Assembly: GCA_947561395.2 (NCBI GenBank)
Contig: OX387193.1
Coordinates: 33,616,255-33,680,254 of the forward strand
Reading direction: 5' to 3'
From: Buxus sempervirens
Lineage: Eukaryota; Streptophyta; Magnoliopsida; Buxales; Buxaceae
Length of the DNA stretch: 64,000 bases
The translations under genes were made by a program, and so were the position numbers. Every line of letters starts with the position of its first letter. Within the stretch, counting starts at the first letter, position 1. The notes under the pieces were generated by a model. That model was given only the letters and a program-made list of their open reading frames with translations. It searched no databases and was not told the DNA's origin. This document shows, in pieces, positions 24,141 through 34,639 of the stretch.

Positions 24141-25958
24141 GGGTTTAAGAAACTACAAGAGTTGATTTTTGAAGGTTAGGTTGAAACCATTTGATTTTGA
24201 ACTTATTTGGTCGGGTTGACCTTTCTTCTGATTTGAACTCATTTTTGAGAACTTTGTTTAAGCTTTATTCAATTTAATTGATGGCCATCAGCAAGGAATG
24301 GACACTCCTTGATTTTCCTAATTCATTATTTTGGCTGAGTTGCAACCATTTCATCTTGTTAAACTTGTCTTTCCTTGATTAGGATGAAGTTGGTTAAGGC
24401 ATGGAGAGTTAAAACCATTTATTGCCCTAAGGCAATTTTGATGTACAACCGAAGGCAGTTTTGATCTTGGAAATTTTTGCACATTCTTTTCTTTGAAAAT
24501 GGTTTGACCAAACATGTTTGTACAAATGATCTTGAAGTGCATGCACTCATTGCATGAAGAGGTGTACACACAATTAAAGCAAAGGTTAAGTGATATTACC
24601 ATTCGGCAGATCTATGTCGATAGACAGATGTCAAAAACTCACCAAAAGGTGTGTGCACAGTCCTAAAAAAGGTTGGTGCCTGGCAAGGCACGACTCTTAG
24701 ACATACTTGTGTATGGAAGCACATCTGAGTCCTGATCAGCTTCTCTTTCATCTGTTCTTTCGTTTGCCTTTGATTTTAGGTGTCAAACCAAAGGAATTCA
24801 CAACTTGCCAGCGAAGGCAAAAATTACATGATATTTACAAAACTGGAAAAGAATGCAATCCTAGGGTTGTTGGGAACCGTAAGAAAGGATTTTAGCGAAG
24901 GTAGGCTGAAAAAGACCTAATTCTAGGGTTTCCCAATTTCTGCTCAGATTTGGCATGCTTTTATCTGCTTGTCTCATCTGGCTAGCTTTCATCTACTCAA
25001 AAGGCCAACTTGGACTTAGGGTGCTTTCAACGGACTCAATGGGTTGAGGCCCATGGCTCACAGGACTCAATGCATGGATCCGGGGTGGTTCCCCTGATCA
25101 AAGTTAGGTTAACTCTAAGGCAGCCCACGATTTGGGGTTCACTCAATTTGATGCAAAAGGCAGGGATTGCTGCCCCTGATGGACTCTTGAGTTTTAGATG
25201 GATTTTACTTCTCTTGTATCGTCATTCAAGCACATTCAGCATTCAAGGTTTGTCAGACGTAATAGGTGGGAAAAGATAACTAGCCCGAGACATACGCCTA
25301 CAAGGGTTTGGACCAAGTACTAGACCCTCGAGTACCACGGTAAGAAACCAGTGGCGCTATAGGAATCCAGAAACTTGAGGAGATGGGTTTACCATGCTTT
25401 CCCCGGCAAGCCACAGGAGCGTGAGGCTAATACCATCCCAAAAATTTGTTTATAGGAATCAAAAGAGTGGCTGCTAGAGGGGTCTAGGTTTTGATAAAGG
25501 AGAGATCCAATAACTACACATATCTCTTGTTAGTTCGGATCATTCACGTTGTCTCCCTCATGCATGTCACCCTACGCAGTTTTTATTAAAGCGGTAAAAC
25601 ATCCACGGTGTGGTGGGTGCCCGTGTGTGCAATTGGGTGGAGTGCTGTGTCTAACTGGGTGAGTTTGATCTAGATATTGACTGGTGAAAGGGTTTTTTAT
25701 TGCTTTATATAGTAGAGTGAAGAATTGGCACGCAAAACGATGTTTTGTGAGAGTTCCCAGGTAATTGGATGGGTCACAGCGGTCCCGTTTAAAATCCAAT
25801 TTCCTTAGGCAATTATCTTGTCCTTCATGATAGAACTCCTCAGAATACGTGTCAACGTGTATTCTACATTTTACTAAGGTGAGACAGGAAAGATTCCCTA
25901 AATCAGTCTATATCCCTCTTAAGTTGACTCTTCTTAACCAAGGTTCGACTCAGTTGAG
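24141..25958 (-). mobile_element. Ogre-B untranslated leader
   Basis: It matches the Ogre-A leader at several points in reverse. Examples are the TTTCCCCGGCAAGCCACAGG block (25398-25420, Ogre-A near 37110-37130), AGACATACTTGTGTATG (24700, Ogre-A near 37835), and the fall of AAAAATTAC..GCGAAGGC (24800-24830, Ogre-A near 37720-37750). There is no counterpart of Ogre-A ORF1 and no other gene is seen. Confidence 0.65.
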
Positions 25959-25961
25959 AAG

Positions 25962-25979
25962 TCCCCAGTAGAGTTGCCA
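25962..25979 (-). other. Ogre-B primer-binding site
   Basis: On the minus strand TGGCAACTCTACTGGGGA lies 3 bases from the LTR end at 25983. It corresponds to the Ogre-A site at 36519-36536 and to the tRNA-Arg-type primer described for Ogre elements. It fixes the orientation of Ogre-B. Confidence 0.75.
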
Positions 25980-25982
25980 GGC

Positions 25983-26829
25983 TGTGCGTGCGTCTGAACG
26001 GCGGGGCGCACGTAGGCTTGAACTCGAGGCGCACCGGGTTGCGTGTCCCTCTTTTGGGACATTTGGGATTTTGGAATCGCCACTGCCTGATGGGGTGCAG
26101 GCAGATACTTGGGTGCCTAGGTTATCTATTAGACGATTTGCGGCTTGAGATTCTGTGTAAGCTCTCAGTTACGGTCCAGGGAAGTCCGAAAATACCCCGG
26201 TCCTCCCCGTCGAGTGACGGGTCCCACGGGTCTCCCTGGTTTGAATCAACTTTATTTTTGGTCTATTCACCCAATTCCTACTCAGATATGCAATACCTTA
26301 AGTCTGTGGGGACCACCTGAATGGTATGGGTCCCTTTTATTTGATTTTATCTTTGTTATTTAAGGTGATGCGGGTCTGGAGTAAGCTCCATTGGAAGGCC
26401 CACGAGATACCAAGTTGGGCTTAAGTCAAGCCCAAGTCCCATTTGGGGTTATGTTGGGCAAACCCCTTTTTGGGATTGGTTTATTTGATTTGGAGGTTAT
26501 TTAACATGCAAAATAATTATTGATGGGTTTAGATTTTTAAACAGGCCTATTGGGCTTTGAAGGAGGCCTAAAGACTTAACCAAATTGCCCTTGAAGCCCA
26601 ACCTTGGAATGGGCTTGGTGTTAGGCAGGACGGGTGTAGGCCCCGTTGGAAGGTCCACAATGAGGTCTTATTGGGCCTGGGCGGGCCCAAGTCTCATGAG
26701 AGGGCCTCAGGTTGCCCAAAGGCCCAAATGGATTAATGTTACTTGATTAGATTAGATTAAACTTGCTTAAACCTGAGAAAACAGACTTTTAATTTCACTG
26801 GGGCCTGCCCACAAATACAGAGCAGACAG
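25983..26829 (-). mobile_element. Ogre-B 5' LTR, partial
   Basis: It is collinear with 10677 to about 11490 of the 3' LTR (same GGACATTTGGGATTTTGG, GGGTGCAGGCAGA and GGCCCAAATGGATTAATG blocks). It then passes into one palindromic word (GCCTGCCC..GCAGACAGGCC) and stops, well short of full LTR length. What follows is the inverted terminus at 26830-26877. Confidence 0.75.
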
Positions 26830-26877
26830 GCCTCGAGTTCAAGCCTACGTACGCTCCGTCGTTCGGACGCGCGCACA
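26830..26877 (+). repeat. Inverted copy of the Ogre-B LTR terminus
   Basis: The 48 bases are the reverse complement of the LTR 3' end seen at 10677-10725 and 25983-26030 (GCCTCGAGTTCAAGCCTACG, CGTTCGGACGCGCGCACA). The element therefore shows the same U5 end at both outer edges, and GTACC lies directly outside each. Confidence 0.85.
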
Positions 26878-26882
26878 GTACC

Positions 26883-27257
26883 TCTCAAGTGTACTTAAAA
26901 GTATATCCTAAGAATACCCAAATAATTTCTCAAGAATACCCAAGGTACCTCTTATGTGTACCTAAAGTATCTCTTAAGTGTACCCAAAGTACACCCAAGT
27001 ATTACCCAAGGTCCCACCAAAGTATACCTAAAGTATACCCAAGTATTACCCAAGGTACCACCAAAGTATACCTAAAGTACATCCATGTATTACCCAAGGT
27101 ATCACCCAAGTATTACTTAAAGTACCCTCCAATTATACCTATGGTACCCCACTTGTATTGCCTAAGGTACCTCATTTGTATAACTAAAGTACTCCTCTTT
27201 TATATAATTAAGGTACCCCCTTGTATAACTAAGGTACACCCTTTATATAATTAAGGT
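26883..27257 (+). repeat. LTR-E minisatellite, middle segment
   Basis: Units such as AAAGTATACCCAAGTATTAC and CTAAGGTACCCC continue the array from 10500-10676. It breaks at 27257 with the insertion of LTR-A. Confidence 0.85.
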
Positions 27258-27635
27258 TGTCACGACCCGAAACCAAGTCTGCCCCTCCAAGGCACAACCC
27301 GTCCCAGACTGTGGCAAGTGGGCCAATTACTCGTTAAAAATATGAAGGATTTAAAACTTTTTCCTAACAAGTGCAAGTGATAAAGCAGTTCATAAATGTG
27401 CATATCAAAGAGTGTTTATATATACAAGAAAGGTAATAAGACACGAGAGTTATTTACAAAACGACAGGTGACTATATCACACCTCTCAATCAGAAGGATT
27501 TACAAGTCCAAAATAAACTATACATGTACAAATAAAAATAAACCTAAGGCCTATCGAAATCTGCCTCTATATACCCAAAGGCTTTCTCTTTGCCTCTATC
27601 CCCAGCCCAGTCCTTCACACCGGATGTCGATGGAT

Positions 27636-29983
27636 CTGAAAAATAAGAAATAAAGCAACTGTGAGACGAATGTCTCAGTAAGCAACACATGCATGCACGA
27701 GAAAACACAGTTTAGGCATATATCAATCAATCAAACCATGACATGCGGCTATTTGAAATCATAAGCAAATTAACATAGTTCAGTGCCATACAAGTTGGTG
27801 CATGCTTGTGCATCAGTGTACAGTTAATCAATTTACTACAACCTTTCATTCAATCTCACTAATCGTTATGTAAGAGGTCTAGTGTTATACTACTCAAAAT
27901 TCTCATCTAGCATCACCGATTACACGCGGTGGCTAGGCATCTACGCCGATTACTCATCACATAGGCATCTAGTACGCCAATCACACATGTCATATAAATA
28001 TCCACAGATGATTACCCCAAAGGTAAATGGAGGGGTATTACAATGTAAACAATATATTAACATCAACACATATCCATCTAGCTTCATCGATTACACATGG
28101 TGGCTAGGCATCTACACCGATTACACATGACGTAGGCATCCATTGCTGATTACACATAGCACATGGGCATCGGCCACCGATTACAAATGGTGCTGGAACA
28201 ATATATATATACATCCATTGCTGATTACACATAGCGAATGGGCATCGGCCACCGATTACACATGGTGCCGGAACAATATATATATACATCCATTGCTGAT
28301 TACACATAGCGAATAGGCATCGGCCACCAATTACACATGGTGCCGGAATGATACTCATCCATTGCTGATTACACATAGCAAATGGGCATCGGCCACCGAT
28401 TACACATGGTGCCGGAATGATACTGTATAGCATGAACAGTAACAATGGCACTTGGCCATGGAGACTGAGTATAAACAATCCTATTTATATAACATGGACA
28501 ATAGTAATGCTACTTCAAATATCATGTGGATCATGCCTTCAAGCATGCCAGATTTCAAAGGTAGCCTGTGGCCTTACCCGAGTCATTCTTGGACCAAGCC
28601 CTTATTCATTACTCATGGATTCTGGGCCATTGCCCTCCATTCACTATCAATAACCATGGGCCATTGCTCTTTCATTTATTGAATCATTATCCATGTGCCA
28701 CAGCCCTTTCCCTCTCATATTACAAGTAACGGGCCAATGCCCTTGAGGTCATGCAAACCAATATGGGCCAATGACCTTCCTATCTCATAATTTAATACGG
28801 GCTAATGCCCTCCATATCTTGTGCGAAATTCCAGGCTGAAGCCCATCACATCTAGTGGGGTGTACTCACTATAAAGGTCAATGGTAAAGGGTTGGCTTTA
28901 TCGGAAATTCCACTTTTCAGGACTCATTTGGGCAACCTATGCCTTAGTTCTCTGGTACTTGTACGACTTGGTCTTGGTTCTTGATTTCTATCTCTAAAGG
29001 TTAATTATATTGTACTCGAAGTGGTGGAAACAAGTTATCCTAATTCTATAGTAATCTGGGACAGAAACTTTCGATAAAGCCTTCCTCGGTAACACATACC
29101 CAAAATCCTTGTTATTAGGAATCTTGAGATACTTCTAGTTGGGACACTTTCTAGACATGTAATTCTAGCTTATACATAGGTTGGATTTAAGTAAAAACAC
29201 TTGGTGTTCGATCTGGGTAAAACCTCATTTTTGGAGATCATCTACATTTCGTGACCCATCTTGGCAATCTATGCCCCAATCCTCTTGAAACTTATGCAAC
29301 TTGGGTTTGGTCATTGTATTCAACTTCCATAGGTTATTTGGAAGGTATTTGAAGCTGTGGAATCAATTTATCCCACTTCTATAAAAATCTGGAACATAAA
29401 CTCTCTATGAGACCTATTCTAGCAAAACGTACCCAAAATCTTTACTATTTGGAATTTGGTGACAACTCCAGTTGGAACACTCCCTAGGCTCTTAAATCTC
29501 ACTCATACATGGGTTGGATTCACACAAAATCAATCCTTAGTTCAATCTGGACAAAAATTTGGAAAATTGGGAAAACAGGGTAGGTCGCTCGAGCCTGCTT
29601 CGAGTGGCCAAAGACTTACTCTCGGGTTCCTCTATTAAGGCAATTCGCTAGAATAGTAGCTCGAGCGGCCATGACTTAAATCGCTACCTAAAACCACCGC
29701 CTGATGCCGCACTCAAGCGACTGCTCGGGCGGCCTAGGGTTTTTGACAGTTCCGAAATCCGAACTTTTGGGATTTTGGGGTTTTCTCAAATCTCACTCGT
29801 TTTGGGTGTTTTTGGGCTCTAAATTGCTCCTAGCATGTGTAGTTATATACTACCAACAAAACCCACAAGAAAAACTCCTCCTATTTGTACAAATAAAACA
29901 TTTTACATCTCAACCCTAACACATACATTCCACATAAGAAAATGGCCAAAATTGCAAAGATAGGTTGGGGTGGTATTGCTTAC
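27636..29983 (-). other. Predicted intron within LTR-A
   Basis: The minus-strand donor is GCAAGAG/GTAAGCAATA at 29983. The acceptor is TTATTTTTCAG ending 27636, preceded by TTGCTTACTGAGACATTCGT. The length is about 2.35 kb. The exon after the acceptor, ATCCATCGACATCCGGTGTG, is conserved with P and Q. No transcript evidence is available. Confidence 0.5.
28137..28425 (-). repeat. Tandem repeat of 75/69 bp in LTR-A
   Basis: There are four units starting at 28137, 28212, 28287 and 28356 with CATCCATTGCTGATTACACA and GGCATCGGCCACCRATTACA. Partial copies run left to about 27900. The first three carry an ATATATATATA segment that gives the 75-bp period. The open minus-strand frame across it is a by-product of the repeat. 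Confidence 0.9.
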
Positions 29984-30568
29984 CTCTTGCAAACACTTAA
30001 GCAAGTCTTCTTGCTTCCTTTGCAACCCACAAACAGCTCCTTTGCCTCCTTTTGGTTGCCGTTCACAAGTATCCACCAAGGAAACCCAAACGAAAATGGC
30101 TTCCTTGGGTTCTCCTATTTCCTTTCTTGTTGGTAAGGATCTCTTCTCCAAGGGGGAACGTGATGGGGAGAAAATGAAGGGAAGATGAAGAAGATTTGGG
30201 GAAAGGAGACAGGGACGAAGGAGAGAAAGGGAGAGGGGTTGGGTGTTTTTTGGGTTTGTGCAAATGGGGTATACGAATGGGGCATTTGGGGCTCTTTTAC
30301 ACTTAAACAAATATCCTCCCACCAGACATTAGATTTACGAGTTTGCCACTGCTCCCTATTTACACATAACCAACCACACTTAGCTATATTTTCTCACAAT
30401 GGGAAACCTTATTCGACAGAGTAGAGGTTGTTCACCTTCACAAGTCACTGACAAGCCAGGGCTTAGCCTCCCGACTGGCTTCAGGCTTGAGCTTATCTAG
30501 CTTCATCTACACATCACACTCACTAGTTAGGTTGTGCTAGGGATATTGGAACAGGGTTTCACAAATGT

Positions 30569-30690
30569 ACCCCAAAGCATCCCTAAAGTATACCCCTTGA
30601 AATAACTAAGGAAAACCCCTTGAAACACCAAGGTACCCCCTCAAATAACGCTAAGGTACCTCCTAGTATGCCTTAGGTACCCCCTAAGGG
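30569..30690 (+). repeat. LTR-E minisatellite, last segment
   Basis: The end of the array (CTAAAGTATACCCC, CTAAGGTACCTCC) lies about 60 bp before the LTR-E TATA box. Confidence 0.8.
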
Positions 30691-30747
30691 TTTTAGTTAA
30701 ATAAAAGTTTTGTTTAGGGGCAGATTTGAAAGGCCAAAAGTTGCGCA

Positions 30748-30754
30748 TATAAAA
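30748..30754 (+). promoter_or_regulatory. TATA box of LTR-E
   Basis: TATAAAA is in GCGCATATAAAAGGATGCC, followed by a purine-rich leader (GAAGAAGAGTGGGAG, GGGGAAGGAGAAGGAGTGG). Together with the U3 minisatellite this marks the promoter of the LTR. Confidence 0.65.
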
Positions 30755-30914
30755 GGATGCCCTAACTAAAATATCAAGTGTTTTGAACCCCTTTTCCTTG
30801 TCTTGGACGTATAGAACAAGAAGAAGAGTGGGAGCTTGCTTGAAAGCTTCAAGAAGAAGGGGAAGGAGAAGGAGTGGAGAGCTTGAAAAGAAGTTGTGAT
30901 TTTCTATTAAACAA

Positions 30915-32854
30915 GTAAGTAGCAAACCCTTAAAAACAAAATGTATTACAAAAATTCGTATTCTCTCTCTAGGGTTTGATTTATTTTGAAGAAATAATCT
31001 TGCATGTTGGTATTTGCTTCTAAAACTCGTAGGTTTTGGTTGTATAAGACTCTTGTTTAGTTTTTTATTGATTTGCTTTGGGTTTGCAACATAGATTGAT
31101 CATATTTCAGGTTTGGGTTTGAGTTTTGTATTTTGAATGAGGTTTCATGTGTTAGAGTCGTGTTCATGTGGATTTGTGATGAATCTTTGTTTTGGACGGT
31201 GTTTTTAAGTATGTTGGGATGATTTATGATCATCCCATTTGGTGTTGGAAAGGTTAGGAATGATTTGTATGAGTTTTGTGTTGAAAATAACCTAAAATAC
31301 TTCAAAACCCGACCTAGCGATTAATCCTGAAAATGGGCGATTAATCCTGAGCCAAAACCCCCAAAATCAATTTATGTTAAGGACAGGATTAGTCTCGGCG
31401 ATTAATCGCGAATCTGGATGCCTAAACGTCCGTTAGGATTAGGTTGAATACCCGAATGTCAGCCCTGTTTTTAATCTGGACGCCCGAACGTCTATTAGGA
31501 TTAGGTTGAACACCCGAACGTCAGCCCTGTTTTTGACAGTTCTTCTCCTTTTTCTTCTCCAACTATTTCCCAAACAACCTAAGCGTCCATTTACTTAAGT
31601 CTTTACATGTAAATAAGGTTTTACCCCTCATTTGGAACTATTAAAAATACTCCCAAGACCCAATTCCTAATGAATAAAAAGTCAACTTTCCAGTTCATGC
31701 CTAAATTTCTAGTTTTGCTTGATTTTCATCAAAAACCACTTTTTGAGCTTGATACCCAAATGAGTGATTTAGAAGCCCATAAAATTCTAGAAATTTTTTT
31801 AACCCTTCATTAGACTACAATCCAAATTTAAGCCCGAAACTCCTTGTAGATTTATTTAGAAAAATCATATATCCCAAAAGTCAACGTTTTTAACCAGACT
31901 TATATTTTCAAGGTCCAAAACTTTTTGTCTTGGAATCCATTGATTTTTGGTATGGTGTCTTAATTGGGAATCCTAAGTCTATCCCATTCATCAAATACAT
32001 ATTTTGAGGATTTTATGGTATTCGTTTTGATTGATTTGAATTTGTGAAAGCAAGATTGAAAAAATCTTATGTGATTTAATAAGGCTCTTGGCCTACGGTT
32101 TTATTGGTGGTGGATAGGGAATTCCACTTGGCTTTGGTTGATTTGGTAGTGGATGGGGAATTCCACTTGGCATGTGTTATGATCTAGCGTGGATGGGGAA
32201 TTCCACTTTGCTTTGGTTTGAGCACTGGTTTTACTCATAGATTTTAATGGTTTGATTTGAGTTGTGAGTCGTTTAATTGGACATTGTTCTTAGTGTGGAA
32301 CTACAGTGAGTCTAGTTTGTCTGTTGGTGTTGGCTTGTTAGCTTTAATGTCCTTGTCCATCTAGCTTTCCACTGTGGGGAATAAGTGAGGCCTTCTCGGG
32401 GCACAGGGGTGCTGTGGCAACCACCTGCCGCGAGGAACCGCTGGAGTTCTTGTGATTTATTGGGCAGTGTATGGGGTATTCCACTTGGCCTTGATTATTG
32501 CTTTGGTTTTCACTTGCCAGCCCATACTTGGGTGCTTCGCTTGCTGAGATGTCCCTAGCTAAGCTTCTCTCTGTAAGTCGTGTAGGTGGCAAATGGACTG
32601 TAGTCATTACTCTAATTTAGAAACATGCTAACCCATGAGTCCTAACATGACATACTTACTGTATTTGATTGCTTTTATGGAACTGATTTCATGTGTTATT
32701 CGATTGAGATATTTTGACTTGAGATTTATACTTTATGTTTGTGATTATTATCATGATGTTATAAAATTGCATAAGCTTTTTCTACACATGCAGTTTGCTG
32801 CTTACTAGGATTTTAAGTCTCACGCGTGTCTTATTTTACTGGATTTGTTTTTAG
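30915..32854 (+). other. Predicted intron within LTR-E
   Basis: The donor is AACAA/GTAAGTAGCAAACC at 30915, 167 bases after the TATA box. The acceptor is GGATTTGTTTTTAG ending 32854, with GCTGCTTACTAGG upstream. GC words (GGCGATTAATCCTG repeated, CCCGAACGTC) lie at 31313-31530. The same ACGTCC word is also in U3 at 10380-10415. No transcript evidence is available. Confidence 0.5.
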
Positions 32855-33305
32855 ATCCTCTTGGTGAACCACATACTGGGGCAAAGATTGAGGGTGAGCT
32901 TGAATACAGACCCAATGACTACTACTACTGCCCATAGTAGGATTCTCTTTATGATTTTGTATTTTGTTTTGGAGAATTGTAAATGGGATGTAAATATTCT
33001 TTTTGGATTTATACTCTTGGGAGATATCTTTTGTATATTCTGTATATTTTGGAGGGAACTTGTGAACGTTTAGTTGCTTTAGTTGTATATTGTTCACACA
33101 GATATCATGTTTTGGAGATTATAATATAGGTGATCTTTTGCTGGATGGAAAATTTTTATTCCATGCTTTTTTAGCTTATGCACTTTGAGGATTACTTTGT
33201 AATTGCCCAGGTTGATGATGTTAATTAGGTTCTTTTGGGCCCATAAGTAGGTCTCGGGGACGGGTCGGTGTCGTGATAGGGCAGACCCAGTTTTGGGGCG
33301 CTACA

Positions 33306-33545
33306 AATCAATCCAGTCAGCTTCAAGGATGAAAAATTCCCTATTAGGGTGCTGGCCAAGGCCTTATCAGAACTAACAAATTGATCCTCGATTGCATTCA
33401 TTAAGTCTTTAACCAATCGACATTTAGGAATAGATCCCCTTATGCTTTTGGTTATATGAGACTTAATGAGCATCATGCTAAGGCAATTAGATCGCTCCCA
33501 CCTCTCATATGATGCTTTCTACTCTGGCATACTTTCCTCCATGGG
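33306..33545 (-). pseudogene. gag: Copia gag, middle part
   Basis: Minus-strand translation gives KCRLVKDLMNAIEDQFVSSD and KALASTLIGNFSSLKLTG, typical of copia UBN2-type Gag. It is a short island between LTR-E and Ogre-A and belongs to the same copia fragment as 8471-10049 and 53531-53690. Fossil. Confidence 0.8.
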
Positions 33546-34106
33546 TGTAAGCACCTCATTTTTGCGCTCCCAAAAAGCCAGAAAATGTAAAAAACCCGGC
33601 CAAGAAGTCAAACCCTGAAGGGGTGAAAAGTTGACCTTTAAATCAGATAAAATTTGGCCACCTTGGTCTATCCCGTTGGATAAAGAATCCCGACACGGTT
33701 CCAACGCAACTGGGTTTGCAGGAATCAGAGTCCGGATAAAGGTTCTAAGGGCAGTCAAACTTGAGGGAAAGCCAAGAGTTGACTTTTCCTCGGAATCCGT
33801 GCCAAGTACTTAGCCCCATGTCATTAAATAGAGGGCTCCGATACGAGTTTAACACAATTGAGTTTGCTCGAATCGGAGTTCGGATGAGGGAGATATGATC
33901 TGTCAAAGTTTCCGAGTAGCAAAAGCCGGAAACTGCACACGTGGCGCAAGAACTGCACACGTGGCAGCCAACGCAGCAAAATATCTCAGGGACTAAATCT
34001 TAAATATAAAAATTTCGTACGGGCGATCCGTAGATATCAAAAAGGGTCAAATCGGTCGAATCGGTCGAATCAGTCAAGTCGAAGGGCAAATCCGTAATTT
34101 TTCGAT

Positions 34107-34356
34107 TTGTATCCGGTCACATATACCGGATACACTGCCTGTCCTTCATGGCCGGACTTGAAGACCGGATACATCAGGATATTCGCGCGAGATCCGCGCC
34201 GATCGCCCGACAAATTCGCGGCGGCATTTAATTTTCGAATGATTATGTCTTGTATCCGGACTTGAAGACCGGATACAAAGGGAAGCTAGGGTATCCGGAC
34301 TTCAAGTCCGGATACAAAGAGGCCTTAGTGTATCCGGCCTGAGTTGCCGGATACAT
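34107..34356. repeat. TATCCGG palindrome cluster upstream of the Ogre-A TATA box
   Basis: There are five inverted words of the form TATCCGG-N9-CCGGATA (one with a GGCCGG left arm), with loops TCACATATA, ACTTGAAGA (twice), ACTTCAAGT and CCTGAGTTG. Stems are 6-8 bp and mostly perfect. Three more lie at 35369-35473, where CCTGAGTTG recurs exactly. The same cluster is in the 3' LTR near 51123-51371. Confidence 0.88.
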
Positions 34357-34365
34357 TAAAATTTC

Positions 34366-34373
34366 TATAAATA
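34366..34373 (+). promoter_or_regulatory. TATA box of the Ogre-A 5' LTR
   Basis: TATAAATA lies 10 bases after the last TATCCGG palindrome. The 3' LTR copy is at 51381-51388. Transcription should start some 30 bases downstream. Confidence 0.75.
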
Positions 34374-34639
34374 GCAAACCAGCAGCTCATTTCCGGGGTT
34401 GGGCTTTTCTTGGCTGTCTTGAGCTTCCTCCCTCCACTCTTCTCCCACACGAATCCCCACCCCTTCAACCCCTTTTGGCCCCCATACCATCCCAAGCCCT
34501 TCCCCCCTTCTCCTTCTCCTCTCTATCCCCACTGAAAGAAGAAGGACTTGAGTGGCTGTTGGTGTTCCAAGGAGGTCTCCAGGAGCTGTACCACCCCCAA
34601 GGCATACCACCACCTTGCACAAGAGGTCAAGGACCTCAG

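Larger units (their letters stand above)
10677..26877 (-). mobile_element. Ogre-B: degraded Ogre/Tat-like retrotransposon
   Basis: It lies in LTR-E with GTACC on both sides (10672-10676 and 26878-26882). On the minus strand the recognisable parts are a partial 5' LTR (25983-26829), primer site (25962-25979), leader, hairpin minisatellite (23845-24140), gag N-terminus, a protease-linker fragment (15943-16428), 3' non-coding sequence and the 3' LTR (10677 to about 13765). All are alignable by eye to the same parts of Ogre-A. Coding is broken and only remnants are recognisable, so it is non-autonomous. By eye, the first 290 bp or so of the two LTR copies differ at roughly 10% of sites and later parts less, so it is several million years old on usual plant rates. 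It contains LTRs D and C. Confidence 0.82.
27258..30563 (-). mobile_element. LTR-A: solo Tekay/Del-like LTR, reverse strand
   Basis: Plus-strand TGTCACGACCCG at 27258 and GGGTTTCACA ending 30563 are the two termini. The flanks AAGGT (27253-27257) and AATGT (30564-30568) match at 4 of 5 bases, and the minisatellite of LTR-E continues across. Length is 3306 bp with no coding region. It shares the 3' module (27636-27712), the short tandem array and a 300-bp block with LTR-P. GC words (CTCGAGCGGCC, CTCGGGCGGCC) lie at 29585-29735. The short frames at 29900-30300 are purine/pyrimidine-rich leader sequence, not genes. Confidence 0.8.
10050..33305 (+). mobile_element. LTR-E: solo Tekay/Del-like LTR split by nested insertions
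   Basis: The left terminus (about 10050, AAAACCCCG) and right terminus (TTTTGGGGCGCTACA, ending 33305) are flanked by identical 5-bp copies of AATCA (10045-10049 and 33306-33310). Copia gag similarity stops at one side and resumes at the other. LTR-E sequence itself is 10050-10676, 26883-27257 and 30569-33305, about 3.7 kb. The gaps are Ogre-B and LTR-A. It contains a minisatellite, a TATA box at 30748, a donor-like site at 30915 and the 3' module at 32783-32854. No coding region is seen, so it is a solo LTR left by recombination. Confidence 0.82.

Noticed and set aside
25983-26877. A DNA transposon of about 0.9 kb with 48-bp terminal inverted repeats.
   Set aside because: The left end abuts an Ogre-type primer site, and the body is collinear with the LTR at 10677. 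The outer target copy GTACC pairs 26878 with 10672, not with 25983. It is an LTR with an inverted terminus.
28104-28478. A cysteine-rich repeat protein (APCVIGGRCPFAMCNQQW) on the minus strand.
   Set aside because: It is the translation of a 75/69-bp tandem repeat in LTR-A. The period and variation are those of non-coding repeats, and the copy in LTR-P does not keep the frame.
30641-30925. Small genes around the LTR-E promoter and at 29900-30320.
   Set aside because: They overlap the TATA box, purine-rich leader and donor-like sites of LTRs E and A. No domain is seen, and codons reflect GA-rich composition.
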